64,000 bases of DNA from Rhizobium sp. BG4 (GTDB taxonomy: Bacteria; Pseudomonadota; Alphaproteobacteria; Rhizobiales; Rhizobiaceae), in NCBI RefSeq assembly GCF_016864575.1, contig NZ_CP044127.1, forward strand, positions 434,001-498,000, given 5' to 3'. The position numbers were made by a program, and so were the translations under genes. Positions 52,760-61,093 of this stretch are shown here, one piece after another (the stretch's first letter is position 1; each line of letters starts with the position of its first letter). The notes below the pieces were generated by a model, which was given only the letters and a program-made list of their open reading frames with translations, searched no databases and had not been told where the DNA came from.

Positions 52760-53737
52760 ATGACCCGGCGATCGGTGATTGCTGCGGCAAGCGTAACGCT
52801 CGCAGCCTCGGCTTTCCAAGGCTTCGCCTGGTCGGCCTCGAACACGCAGGAGAATGCACAGATGGACGATCCTACAACAAAGTACCCGAAACCGCCATTC
52901 CAGAAGCAGAGTCAGCCATTTCCAGGCCTTGCCGGCAGGATGGTGCCCAAGCCCGATCACGGGGAGGCTTCCTATAAGGGTTCTGGCCGTCTTGCGGGAC
53001 GCAGGGCGCTGATCACCGGGGGCGATTCCGGCATGGGTCGCGCGGCAGCCATCGCTTACGCCCGCGAAGGCGCTGATGTCGCCATCAACTATCTTCCGGA
53101 TGAGGAGCCCGATGCACGGGAGGTGATCGCGCTGATCCAGAAGGAAGGCCGTAGAGGCATATCGCTTCCCGGCGACCTGCGGGATGCGGCCTTCTGTGAA
53201 AAACTGGTAGAAGATGCGGTGGGTGCACTCGGCGGCCTCGAGATACTGGTCAACAATGCCGGCCGCCAACAGCAAGCAAAGTCGATCGAAGAGATCACCT
53301 ACGAGGCGTTCGACGCGACTATGAAAACCAATATCTACGCAACCTTCCTCCTGACAAGTGCAGCGCTCAAGCACATGCAGCCAGGTTCCGTGATTATCCA
53401 GACAACCTCGGAGCAAGCATATGATCCTTCAGAGAACCTCGTCGACTACGCCATGACCAAGGCCGCGATGATGAATTTCACCAAATCGATGGCCAAGCAG
53501 CTCGGCCCCAAAGGCATCCGCGTCAATGGTGTCGCGCCCGGCCCAATCTGGACTCCGCTGCAGGTCAGCGGGGGCGCCACGATGGAAAAGCTGGAAAAGT
53601 TCGGAGGCGACACACCGATGGGGCGCCCGGGACAGCCGGCAGAACTGGCGTCCATCTACGTTCAGCTCGCAGATCCTGAGGCCAGTTACGCCACCGGACA
53701 AATTTATGGCGCAGCAGGCGGCGGCGGGCAACCGTAA
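52760..53737 (+). CDS. Short-chain dehydrogenase with Tat-like signal
   Basis: A 325 aa oxidoreductase of the YghA/general stress protein 39 type. NAD(P) motif TGGDSGMGRAAA, NNAG in ILVNNAGRQQQ, catalytic Ser-Tyr-Lys (TTSEQAYDP, VDYAMTKAA) and PGPIWTPL. Family members usually start near MDDPTTKYPKPPF (residue 35). Here an N-terminal MTRRSVIAAASVTLAASAFQ with twin Arg suggests export by the Tat system to the periplasm. The start is placed after the promoter; in-frame sequence further upstream belongs to the divergent gene region. Confidence 0.88.
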   Translation: MTRRSVIAAASVTLAASAFQGFAWSASNTQENAQMDDPTTKYPKPPFQKQSQPFPGLAGRMVPKPDHGEASYKGSGRLAGRRALITGGDSGMGRAAAIAYAREGADVAINYLPDEEPDAREVIALIQKEGRRGISLPGDLRDAAFCEKLVEDAVGALGGLEILVNNAGRQQQAKSIEEITYEAFDATMKTNIYATFLLTSAALKHMQPGSVIIQTTSEQAYDPSENLVDYAMTKAAMMNFTKSMAKQLGPKGIRVNGVAPGPIWTPLQVSGGATMEKLEKFGGDTPMGRPGQPAELASIYVQLADPEASYATGQIYGAAGGGGQP

Positions 53738-54181
53738 GAGAGCGGCTTAACGCCGATGCGGACCAACAGACACGCCATCCAAGCGCTCCATTGTACGGCA
53801 GCAGCGATGTCGATGCGAGAAATCTCATGATGGCGAACAATCGATGACGGGCATCGGCTCGAACATGAAACTCGGAGAATGTGTCGTCGTGCTGATCACA
53901 GTCCCGCTGGGAAATGCCGCGAGTGGACTTGGCGTATTGGGCTTGCGAGGGTTGGTATCCGGTGGCGAAAAAGATCTCGGCAGGTGAGCCATCTAAGGAA
54001 GAGGTTTTGGCCATCCGAGCGACAAGGCGCAGCAGCCGGCACCGTTCCTGCCATACGCCCATCGCAACGTCCCGCATTCACGCGTGATCGGTCCGTCTCT
54101 AAACTGCGCGAGATAAGCAAGCGGTTAGCCGACAGAGTGCGTCGAGGAGGCCGTGGAACGGGAGCAGGATCGCCGGGGCAG
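53738..54181. other. Gene-poor stretch
   Basis: No supported gene or strong signal between the SDR gene and the broken iron permease. Confidence 0.4.
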
Positions 54182-54532
54182 TCACGGGCCTGCCCGAAGA
54201 ACGCTCGCAAGCCGCGACAGCTCGTCTGCCTCGGCTCGCTCGATGCCGATCATATGGTTACCGGCATCGCTTGATCGGATCCAGCTCGCCCACTTTCACT
54301 TGAAGCGCCGCTATACCGCGGTTCTGCGAGTGCTGTATGATGAGCAGGATAAAAGGGTGACGAGGCTTCCGATCATGTTGGACAACATGCACCATTCCTT
54401 CGGCAGGCCGCCAATCCATCCACCAACTGACCAGACCGTCACAGCGCCTAATGCCCCCGCCAAGACCAATCGATGTCCCGTCAGCCAGGCGACGGGTTGC
54501 GAAATAATGAGGAAAAGGCTTCGCGTTTGCAT
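54182..54532 (-). pseudogene. Low-affinity iron permease family protein, frameshifted
   Basis: Fragments in three frames: LFLIISQPVAWLTGHRLVLA, then VWSVGGWIGGLPKEWCMLSN with SLVTLL (first frame); FILLIIQHSQNRGIAALQVK (second); DAGNHMIGIERAEADELSRL (third, ending at TGA 54182-54184). Together these follow the family order: membrane helix, helix, the QNTQNRDxxALQxKLDEL motif, then the closing IGIExLxxxEL block. Two frameshifts, near 54350 and 54270. The N-terminal ~15 residues are not clear. Confidence 0.75.
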
Positions 54533-54713
54533 GCGTCAGAAATGGCCTACCCGGCAAATCGGTTCCACGGCCGGGGTTGCTTGCAGCCGGAGCCTTAGTA
54601 TCCTGCATCCGCATCTGCAGCAACAACTGACGCGATGGCTGTGTCTGTCCCGCCCCAGGTTGTTCGACGATGATGGCTGCTCCATCCTTCAAACCATCAT
54701 GCTCCCGGCCCAT

Positions 54714-54738
54714 GGAACTTACTGATTCTTTGATCGTT
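54714..54738 (+). promoter_or_regulatory. EcfG/RpoE2-type promoter of DUF3606-xth operon
   Basis: GGAAC, 17 nt, GTT, 36 nt before ATG 54774. Confidence 0.82.
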
Positions 54739-54773
54739 TCTGCATACCGAGGCAATAAATCTGGAGACTGTCC

Positions 54774-54950
54774 ATGGCAACCACTTCGAGGGGACGTGCT
54801 CAGGACCGAGAAAGAGTAGCGGGCGGTCAGGATTACGAGGTTCGATATGAAGCAAAGAAGCAGGGCGTTTCTGCAGACGCGGTTAAGAAGGCCATCAAGA
54901 GCGCTGGAAACTGTCGCAAGAACGTGGAAGCAGACATCAGTCGCCGCTGA
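54774..54950 (+). CDS. DUF3606 protein
   Basis: A 58 aa basic protein. The family core is QDYEVRYEAKKQGVSADAVK then KAIKSAGNCRKNVEADI. Lys-rich helices suggest nucleic-acid binding, but no role is proven. GGAG lies a few bases before ATG 54774. It is followed after three bases by the exonuclease III gene and shares its stress promoter, so a link to DNA repair is plausible. Confidence 0.88.
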   Translation: MATTSRGRAQDRERVAGGQDYEVRYEAKKQGVSADAVKKAIKSAGNCRKNVEADISRR

Positions 54951-54953
54951 GCC

Positions 54954-55754
54954 GTGAAGATCGCGACGTATAATGTCAACGGCGTCAACGGCCGGCTGGA
55001 AGTCCTCCTACGGTGGCTGCAGGAGGCGGATCCCGATATCGTTTGCCTGCAAGAGCTCAAGGCGCCGCAGGATAAGTTTCCCGTCAAAGCCATCGAGGCA
55101 GCTGGCTATGGCGCCGTCTGGCATGGCCAAAAGTCCTGGAACGGTGTGGCGATCCTTGCCAAAGGACAGCACCCGCATCTTACGAGGAGAGGGCTTCCAG
55201 GGGAGCCGGCTGACGAACACAGCCGGTATATCGAGGCCATCGTCGACGGAATGGTGATCGGGGGTCTCTATCTTCCCAACGGCAACCCCTATCCAGGACC
55301 GAAATTCGACTACAAGCTACGTTGGTTCAAGCGTTTGCAGGACTATGCCAGGGAACTGCCGGAGCTGGATGTTCCAGTCGTGCTTGCCGGCGATTATAAC
55401 GTCATGCCAACGGAGTTGGATGTCTATAAGCCGGAGCGCTGGACGAATGACGCGTTGTTCAGGATCGAAGTGCGGCAGGCCTATGAGGATCTTGTTGATC
55501 AGGGCTGGACAGATGCCCTGCGCCATCTCTACCCGGGCGAGCGCATCTATACATTCTGGGACTACTTCCGAAACGCTTTTGCCCGTGATGCGGGTCTTCG
55601 GATCGACCACGTCCTCCTGAGCCCTGGGGCGGCGGACCGTCTGTCGGCGGCGCAAGTCGATAGAGACGTGCGCGGTTGGGACCACACAAGCGATCACGCG
55701 CCCGTATGGATCGAGCTCAGCGACAAGATCGTAAAGAAGAGGAGGAAATCATGA
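54954..55754 (+). CDS. xth: Exodeoxyribonuclease III
   Basis: A 266 aa AP endonuclease/3' exonuclease for base-excision repair. Motifs: KIATYNVNGVNGR, Glu34 (CLQELK), GLYLPNG, GDYNVMPTE, LRIDHVLLS and the C-terminal SDHAPVWIEL. Full length. Begins on GTG directly with the first strand, three bases after the DUF3606 stop. Its TGA overlaps the next ATG (ATGA). Being second in a stress-promoter operon, this copy is probably an additional, stress-induced repair enzyme. Confidence 0.95.
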   Translation: MKIATYNVNGVNGRLEVLLRWLQEADPDIVCLQELKAPQDKFPVKAIEAAGYGAVWHGQKSWNGVAILAKGQHPHLTRRGLPGEPADEHSRYIEAIVDGMVIGGLYLPNGNPYPGPKFDYKLRWFKRLQDYARELPELDVPVVLAGDYNVMPTELDVYKPERWTNDALFRIEVRQAYEDLVDQGWTDALRHLYPGERIYTFWDYFRNAFARDAGLRIDHVLLSPGAADRLSAAQVDRDVRGWDHTSDHAPVWIELSDKIVKKRRKS

Positions 55755-55969
55755 CCGAGACATGGAGAGCGCGGTTGCGCGACCGGCTGGAAGATTTTGT
55801 CGACACCTTCGTGGTTGCCGGAGCGAGGCATGAGGATGTCTTGCGGGCGATCGTCGAAGAGGTCGATGAGCTGCGGATGGCGCTTGATCGTGACCCCGAC
55901 CCTGCGGAAGATGGCAGTGCGGTGGTCGAGGAACCTGCAAACGACTGGCCGTCCGCTGACAAGAATTGA
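55751..55969 (+). CDS. Small protein in the xth operon
   Basis: A 72 aa acidic protein, MTETWRARLRDRLEDFVDTF..., mostly one or two helices (ARHEDVLRAIVEEVDELRMA) and a disordered acidic end. Its ATG overlaps the xth stop and AGGAGGAAA precedes it. No family known; third gene of the stress operon. Confidence 0.65.
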   Translation: MTETWRARLRDRLEDFVDTFVVAGARHEDVLRAIVEEVDELRMALDRDPDPAEDGSAVVEEPANDWPSADKN

Positions 55970-56199
55970 ACCGTGGCGGCCAGCTGTCGACCGCGCAAAG
56001 CCTCGGCTGCGGTGCAGCAGTGGGTCCAACGGTCGCATCGACGTGTTACCATATCGCCAATCCTGACGGCACTTGTTCGACAGGAGAGCTGGGCCTTCAT
56101 CACCGTCGCGCCTCCTGGCGCGCGCATTTGATATGTCGTTGCGTCTGCGTCTCCTCAGCCGATGGTCTGCGCGCTTGATAGGCATGGTTAGGCGATGGG

Positions 56200-56553
56200 A
56201 TGTTTCAAGCATTCGGCAGGCGCGGCAAGCAGCCGATTGAACCTGACGAAATCTCCATGGTTCATGGCCTCATCAAAGATTACTGCGGCAAAAGAGCATT
56301 GGAGACCGAGTGCCGGGAGGCTCTGGAAGCAGGGAATGGGACACCGGTCAGCACAGACTGCGCCCGCTGCTCAGCGAGAACGACAAGAATTGCTCCGAGC
56401 GTTGCTGAGGATGGCCTACAGTTCAAAGGGCGAGATCTCTTCGGAGGGCCGGTCCGCTACAACCTACCGGTTGGTGAACTACGTCTTTCGGATGAATTGC
56501 CCTACAGCTTAGAGCTGTTACTTTATGTCAGCTGGGGTAGTAGAGTAAGATGA
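56200..56553 (+). CDS. Doubtful hypothetical gene, perhaps decayed
   Basis: A 117-codon frame whose first part (QPIEPDEISMVHGLIKDYCG then KRALETECREALEAG) resembles the N-terminus of small rhizobial proteins with a LIDDYC motif. The later half is not protein-like, so it may be shifted. A strong terminator follows 20 nt after the stop, which supports a real transcript. The rest of 55970-56917 is otherwise empty. Confidence 0.35.
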   Translation: MFQAFGRRGKQPIEPDEISMVHGLIKDYCGKRALETECREALEAGNGTPVSTDCARCSARTTRIAPSVAEDGLQFKGRDLFGGPVRYNLPVGELRLSDELPYSLELLLYVSWGSRVR

Positions 56554-56572
56554 TCGAGACCCCTGCATGTCA

Positions 56573-56611
56573 AAGGCTCGTCGTACCGGAATGCGACGAG
56601 CCTTTTCTTTT
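56573..56611 (+). terminator. Rho-independent terminator
   Basis: 11 bp stem AAGGCTCGTCG/CGACGAGCCTT, 10 nt loop, then TTCTTTT. Confidence 0.85.
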
Positions 56612-56917
56612 ATCCATTCTCCGGCCGAGCCCGCCGTCTTTCAGTGTCCATAGCACAATGATCCACGACGAGAGGACGCCAGGGATGTGAAGAGAGCTCG
56701 AACCTGGTCCTTCACCCGAACAGACCGGTGCAATCTCGTTTGCGTTCAAGAACGTCACCGCCGGCCGCGAGAGCGGAGGTCAAAGGGGGAGACGAGGTCG
56801 TAACTGCCGGCCGAACCGCCGTCACACTATGCCTTGAGGGCTCGCGAGGTTGCCGTCAGGATACGATGATCGATCGCACGCTTGCCCTGCACAAAGTGTT
56901 CGCCATATAGCAGTCCA

Positions 56918-57520
56918 ATGAGCGATAATAAGATCTTCGTTGGCATCCGGCCAACACGCAGTGGACGGCGCAGCGCAACTCAGGAGCAGACTGGCCCTAA
57001 GTGTCAGTGGGAAGGGTGCGAAAGCGCCGGCACTCACCGCGCACCGGTTGGGGGCGCCGCCGATGGGCTCTACCTGATGTTTTGCGCTGGACACTCGAGA
57101 CAGTACAGCAAGGGCTACGACTACTCGCCAGGCAAATCAGACCCCGTCGTCGCGAGATATCAGCTCGACGCCGCCGCTGGCAGAATTCCGGCGCGTGGCG
57201 TCAGAACAAATCACCAGGCTTTGGAGACGCCACTGCCCTCGTCGATACCCTCGGGTTCGGCAAAGTCACTGAAAGCGCGCGGAAAAGCCGTCCAGCCGAC
57301 CGGCACTATTTCGTTGCGAAAGCTGAGGCCACTTGAAGCCCAGGCCTTTGACACGCTCGCGCTCCCGCGTGATGCCACCGCAGACGACATAAGACGTCGA
57401 TATAAAGAGCGGCTTAAACTCGACCATCCGGACGCCAATAGCGGGGATCGGCAGTCGGAGGATCGCCTTAGGGCCACGATCAATGCCTATAGAATCCTCA
57501 AAGGCAGCGGCTTCTGTTAG
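56918..57520 (+). CDS. J-domain protein
   Basis: A 200 aa protein of a group found in Rhizobiales. The N-terminal part has a Cys/His-containing module (KCQWEGCESAGTHRAP, LMFCAGHSRQYSKGYDY) that may bind zinc. A variable linker follows. The C-terminal J-domain (about 142-200) has FDTLALPRDATADDIRRRYK and the HPD motif (LKLDHPDANSG), needed to stimulate DnaK. ATG 56918 gives the usual start MSDNKIF. Its end overlaps the convergent DUF72 gene by four bases. Confidence 0.88.
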   Translation: MSDNKIFVGIRPTRSGRRSATQEQTGPKCQWEGCESAGTHRAPVGGAADGLYLMFCAGHSRQYSKGYDYSPGKSDPVVARYQLDAAAGRIPARGVRTNHQALETPLPSSIPSGSAKSLKARGKAVQPTGTISLRKLRPLEAQAFDTLALPRDATADDIRRRYKERLKLDHPDANSGDRQSEDRLRATINAYRILKGSGFC

Positions 57521-58245
57521 GATGGCTCGCGGAGCTGGCGCATCGTCATTGCGTTTTCGATTGCAGCGCCCGAAGCTGTATTGTCGAAAACGCACCAGCT
57601 GTCCGACGCCAGCAGATCGCAGAATGAACGGATTTCCTCCTTGCTGTAGCTTGAACAGTAAATTTTTGGCGTGCCATGCAGACGAATGTATCTTGGTCGC
57701 CTGTCAAAATCGTTTGCTGGCCAGACCGGCGCAGGATCTGCAAGAACACGGTCCATCGCATATGTCTTTAATAGATCCAATGCCTCGCTGCACGAAAAGC
57801 TCGCGTGTCGTGCCTCAACAACAACCGGTCCATCATCGGCGTCGCGCATTATCCTGAAGGCCGGTGCGAGCACCTCAGCATTAAAGGCAAGCGACGGCGG
57901 CAGCTGGCAAAGAAGAGGTCCGCGCTTTTTGTCCAATGGTGCGATATCGCCAAGGAACGTCTGGAACGGCGCAGCGATGTCTCTCATCGCTCGCTCGTGA
58001 GTGACCTCCTTCGGAAGCTTTACCGAGAACAGGAATGCATCCGGTACTGCGTCGACCCATCGCGCGAAGGTGGACGGCCGGTGTCGGCGGTAGAAGGTCG
58101 AATTGATCTCTACGCCGTCGAAGATGGAAGCATATCGTGTCAGGGCGCTTCCTTCTTCAGCGAACCGATCGGCGTTTTTCTTTGGAATGGACCAGCCTGC
58201 CGTAGCGATGGTCGGCAAATCGATGTCCTCGCAGCTGACAATCAT
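57517..58245 (-). CDS. DUF72 (TIM-barrel) protein
   Basis: A 242 aa protein with the family features TIATAGWSIP near the start, FDGVEINSTFYRRHRPSTFA, FLFSVKLPKEVTHER, LLCQLPPSLAFN, VVVEARHASF, YIRLHGTPKIY and FDNTASGAAIENA. Related to TIM-barrel endonuclease/isomerase folds; biochemical role unknown. ATG 58245 sits right before the conserved start; an in-frame extension of 16 residues is possible. Stress-type promoter nine bases upstream of the ATG, so the leader would be very short, or the real start may lie a little downstream. Confidence 0.88.
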   Translation of the reverse strand: MIVSCEDIDLPTIATAGWSIPKKNADRFAEEGSALTRYASIFDGVEINSTFYRRHRPSTFARWVDAVPDAFLFSVKLPKEVTHERAMRDIAAPFQTFLGDIAPLDKKRGPLLCQLPPSLAFNAEVLAPAFRIMRDADDGPVVVEARHASFSCSEALDLLKTYAMDRVLADPAPVWPANDFDRRPRYIRLHGTPKIYCSSYSKEEIRSFCDLLASDSWCVFDNTASGAAIENAMTMRQLREPS

Positions 58246-58253
58246 CAAGGCGA

Positions 58254-58279
58254 AACGGAGCAGACCTGGGCCTGGTTCC
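58254..58279 (-). promoter_or_regulatory. Possible EcfG-type promoter (18 nt spacer) of DUF72 gene
   Basis: Minus strand GGAAC, 18 nt, GTT, only nine bases before ATG 58245. Forms a divergent pair with 58299. Confidence 0.5.
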
Positions 58280-58298
58280 ACGCCAACCAACATAGATT

Positions 58299-58323
58299 GG
58301 AACCACCGCGCTTCCGGAACGTT
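58299..58323 (+). promoter_or_regulatory. EcfG/RpoE2-type promoter of DUF3072 gene
   Basis: GGAAC, 17 nt, GTT, 33 nt before ATG 58356. A second GGAAC (58316) followed by 18 nt and GTT overlaps it. Confidence 0.75.
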
Positions 58324-58355
58324 TGGGGAACGACTTCAGTTTTCAGGAGATCGGC

Positions 58356-58571
58356 ATGCGTGAAAATTCAAAACCGGACAGTTCGTCGAACACACAGAAG
58401 GACCCGGACGACTGGGTGAGTGGCGACGAGCCAATGACCGGGGCGCAAAGCTCCTACCTCAAGACCTTGTCGGAGCAGGCCCACCGCTCTGACGCCTTCT
58501 CGGAAGACCTGACAAAAGCAAAGGCCTCCAAGCGGATCGAGGACCTACGCCGCTCACTCGACCTGGAATGA
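58356..58571 (+). CDS. DUF3072 protein
   Basis: A 71 aa hydrophilic protein. The family core is PMTGAQSSYLKTLSEQAHRS, then a Lys/Glu helix (SEDLTKAKASKRIEDLRRSL). The N-terminal 25 residues are polar and disordered. Function unknown. AGGAGA precedes the ATG; stress promoter upstream. The next 244 nt hold no supported gene. Confidence 0.88.
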   Translation: MRENSKPDSSSNTQKDPDDWVSGDEPMTGAQSSYLKTLSEQAHRSDAFSEDLTKAKASKRIEDLRRSLDLE

Positions 58572-58815
58572 CGAAGGGGCGCGCCGGCGCACAAGGTGCT
58601 TTCGACGCGGCTGACTTGCGTCGGGTGCAAACGGCATTGGCAACGATCGACTATCGTGCTCTGGAGGTCTCGCCGCCGTAGCCGTCATGACATCGAAGTT
58701 CAACGCGATCGCCATCGGCCGGGTCTCATTAGGGCCATGCGCGCCGCCTCTGCTCGATCGAATTGTCCAAGGCATGGGGCGGGTGGCGACCTCTGCCGCC
58801 ACCCAACCTGGCAGA

Positions 58816-58995
58816 TCACACTGGCGGGGCAGCGCCTCCATGCAGCGCACCAAGCAGCCAAAGTACCAACAGGATGACAACGACAAGGCCAAGCACGCCC
58901 CCCAAGCCGCGCCCGCCATATCTGCCATGGGCGTAGTAGCCGCCGCCGCCGCCGAGGAGGAGTATAAGAACAATGATGATTATGAGTGTTGTCAT
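58816..58995 (-). CDS. Small Gly-rich membrane protein (DUF3309-like)
   Basis: A 59 aa protein with two membrane helices, MTTLIIIIVLILLLGGGGGY and GGVLGLVVVILLVLWLLGAL, joined by a Gly/Tyr/Arg loop. This helix-GYGxxG-helix plan matches DUF3309-type small membrane proteins of Rhizobiales. AAGGA eight bases before ATG 58995. No EcfG motif found before it. Confidence 0.75.
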   Translation of the reverse strand: MTTLIIIIVLILLLGGGGGYYAHGRYGGRGLGGVLGLVVVILLVLWLLGALHGGAAPPV

Positions 58996-59196
58996 ATGAG
59001 CATCCTTCGTCATTGATAGTTTTGCCATTACGGCACTGCAATCAGTTAGTTAGGGCCCAGAGTCCTTATGTCTAGGTTGCCTCCAACTTGATGCGCGAGC
59101 GAATCGGGCTCGCCTTACAAAGCCGTTCTGATAGGAGTGGCAGCTGACCCTCAAGCCTCTTGATCGCGGTGGCACCGACGTTATTTTGTCTTCACA

Positions 59197-59394
59197 ATGG
59201 ATCATTTACGCTACCAAATCTCGAAGAACCCGTTTGATCGGAATTATTCCGTCATCGACATATTTACGGGATGGCCGGCAGAGTTTCATGGCGTCACGCT
59301 CGACTGCTTGGACGGACCAGAAGCCGACCGGATGGTCGACGTCCTCAACTTGCAGGACTTTGACCGCCGGGGGCAGTTGCGGCCATTGCGGTAG
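59197..59394 (+). CDS. Small hypothetical protein
   Basis: A 65 aa soluble protein, MDHLRYQISKNPFDRNYSVI..., with the block DIFTGWPAEFHGVTLDCLDG and DRMVDVLNLQD. It reads as a compact alpha/beta domain and resembles short rhizobial proteins of unknown function. Ribosome site weak. Confidence 0.55.
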   Translation: MDHLRYQISKNPFDRNYSVIDIFTGWPAEFHGVTLDCLDGPEADRMVDVLNLQDFDRRGQLRPLR

Positions 59395-59619
59395 TGCCTA
59401 GCCCACCTGCCGCTTTCAGACTGCGTCGCAACACCCCGGCAGCGAGTGACGGCATACCGGGGCGCTGCTTGACGGGCTAGACCGACAGAATGCTCACCAC
59501 CTTCATTCGTGTCATTCTTCGCTTACGGCGCTTGCAGGAACATTCGCGCCGATCGGTCGGATTGCCTCTTCGCATCCCACGCGTCCTCTACCGAGACCAC
59601 ACATCGGAAACGATCCGTC

Positions 59620-59927
59620 ATGTCACGACGTCCGCCTTCCATCCCGTCGCAGGTCGACGTTGATGTGGGCGCGCGTTTGCAAAGCCGGAGAAGAATGCTG
59701 AAAATATCTCAGCCGCTCTGCCTGAGAAGCTGGCCATTGTGTTTCAGGACGTGCAACAATACGAACTAGGTCGGACCGGATTGGGTTGGCCGATTGCAGC
59801 AGTTGCGGGCATACCCGGGACCACTCCGGTAGTGCCTTTCGGTGAAGAAATATCCACACTGACGATCACGACGCTGCACTTCTTGCAGTCAAAGACCCGC
59901 CGCCTCCCCAAGAGGCAGGCCCGCTGA
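59620..59927 (+). pseudogene. XRE-family helix-turn-helix regulator, frameshifted
   Basis: First frame MSRRPPSIPSQVDVDVGARL with QSRRRMLKISQ, the start of a common rhizobial XRE regulator. After a shift near 59708 the second frame reads ALPEKLAIVFQDVQQYELGR and ends AAVAGIPGTTPVVPFGEE. Together they follow the family layout VDxxVGxRxRxRRxMLGxSQ-EKLGxxxxITFQQVQKYE-GxxR. The region after QQYE is also altered. Non-functional. Confidence 0.7.
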
Positions 59928-60119
59928 ATAAGCATTCGTCATGATCACAAAGCCTGTTCGAATTGATCAAGACCCTCGCCGGCGAGGCTTGAGCAGCAGA
60001 ACCGACATTGTGGGGTGCCTCCTTAAGTACGGCGGGCTTTTCGTAATTGCAATTTTCGTTTAAACGTCTGACCGAATTTAAGTGTCTTACCAGCTTGGAG
60101 CGCGGATCGTCCCTGTAAC

Positions 60120-60410
60120 ATGGTGGAAGAAAGCACAGAATCTCCGTTGAGCGAAACCTGTCTCCAGATACTGCGCGAGCTGGAGGAGGATCTGCCGATC
60201 TCATCAGAGGATGAATGGTTCGAAATTCGCGCCCTGCTTCACGACTTGTACAGCCATGGCGTCCGAGGCCATGCGCGTCTCAAGCGTCTGCTGTTTTCGT
60301 CCGTCATCAACCGCCGCCTTGCCCCGCAGCCCCGAAATCCGGTTCGAGCATCTTATCACTCCTGGGGCAACGGCAAGCTCAATCGCCTGATCGAGCGCAA
60401 CAGTCGGTGA
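60120..60410 (+). CDS. Small hypothetical protein
   Basis: A 96 aa soluble protein, MVEESTESPLSETCLQILRE... Helical core LREL EEDLPISSEDEWFEIRALLH with DLYSHGVRGHARLKRLL, then a basic tail. The spacing of the helix and GVxxxxxLxxLL block is like the protein at 30412. No family named; ribosome site weak. Confidence 0.5.
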   Translation: MVEESTESPLSETCLQILRELEEDLPISSEDEWFEIRALLHDLYSHGVRGHARLKRLLFSSVINRRLAPQPRNPVRASYHSWGNGKLNRLIERNSR

Positions 60411-61093
60411 ATTGCCCATCGTCAGGATTGGCGCCTCGGCTCAAGCAATCATCGACCGCGATACGCCTCCGCCGGGAGTTGCAACTGCATCGGCCGATCG
60501 TCAACAAAATTGTGGTACACACCATGCGGGACGGTGTCGTGAGCTTCGTGCGCACGGTTTGCCGGTGTCCGTCGCGAAAGGACGCGCCTGTTGGGCGAGC
60601 GGCGCCCGCCTCGATGGACGAGCTCCGCGCAATTGTCGAGGCTTCTTTGCGGTGTTCTATATCCCCGCAAGAGCTCGCGCCGAGGCCTCAGCGACGTCAA
60701 CCCCGGCCGACAAGACTGCAGAACTTGGAAATCTTAGAAAGACGTCGGACCTAAGTCCGATTGTTGCGTGTCGCTACTGCGTTAGCTCTGCGCTATGAAA
60801 AAACGAACGGCGCTGCTCAGCTTGGCAATTTTTGTCCTGCTCGGAGTGGTCTTCTTCAGCATGTCTGAGCTCCTTGATATCGTCAGCTTGGGGCCAAGCG
60901 CCAATAGTGTGGTCAGTGGGACGCGTTGAAGACACCGCTGGAGCAGCTGACACCTAAAGCGTACAACCAAGGCGTGAGGAAGGTCGTGATCGATGAGCGT
61001 AGTCGCCGCGAGTTTCTAAAGATATTGAGAGGTCGACGGTCCCGCGACAGCCGAACTGCACGCCACATGCCACCCCGGCCTGTCAAGGCACGG
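60411..61093. other. Mostly empty stretch
   Basis: About 680 nt with no well-supported gene. Only a small frame at 60795-60929 stands out (listed separately). Confidence 0.4.
60795..60929 (+). CDS. Possible 44 aa membrane peptide
   Basis: MKKRTALLSLAIFVLLGVVF... has two Lys and an Arg followed by a hydrophobic helix, as in a small membrane or secreted peptide, and ends NSVVSGTR. No strong ribosome site and no known family. Confidence 0.35.
   Translation: MKKRTALLSLAIFVLLGVVFFSMSELLDIVSLGPSANSVVSGTR

Noticed and set aside
54021..54048. GGAAC-N18-TT on the minus strand
   Set aside because: No G before TT and no gene downstream on that strand.
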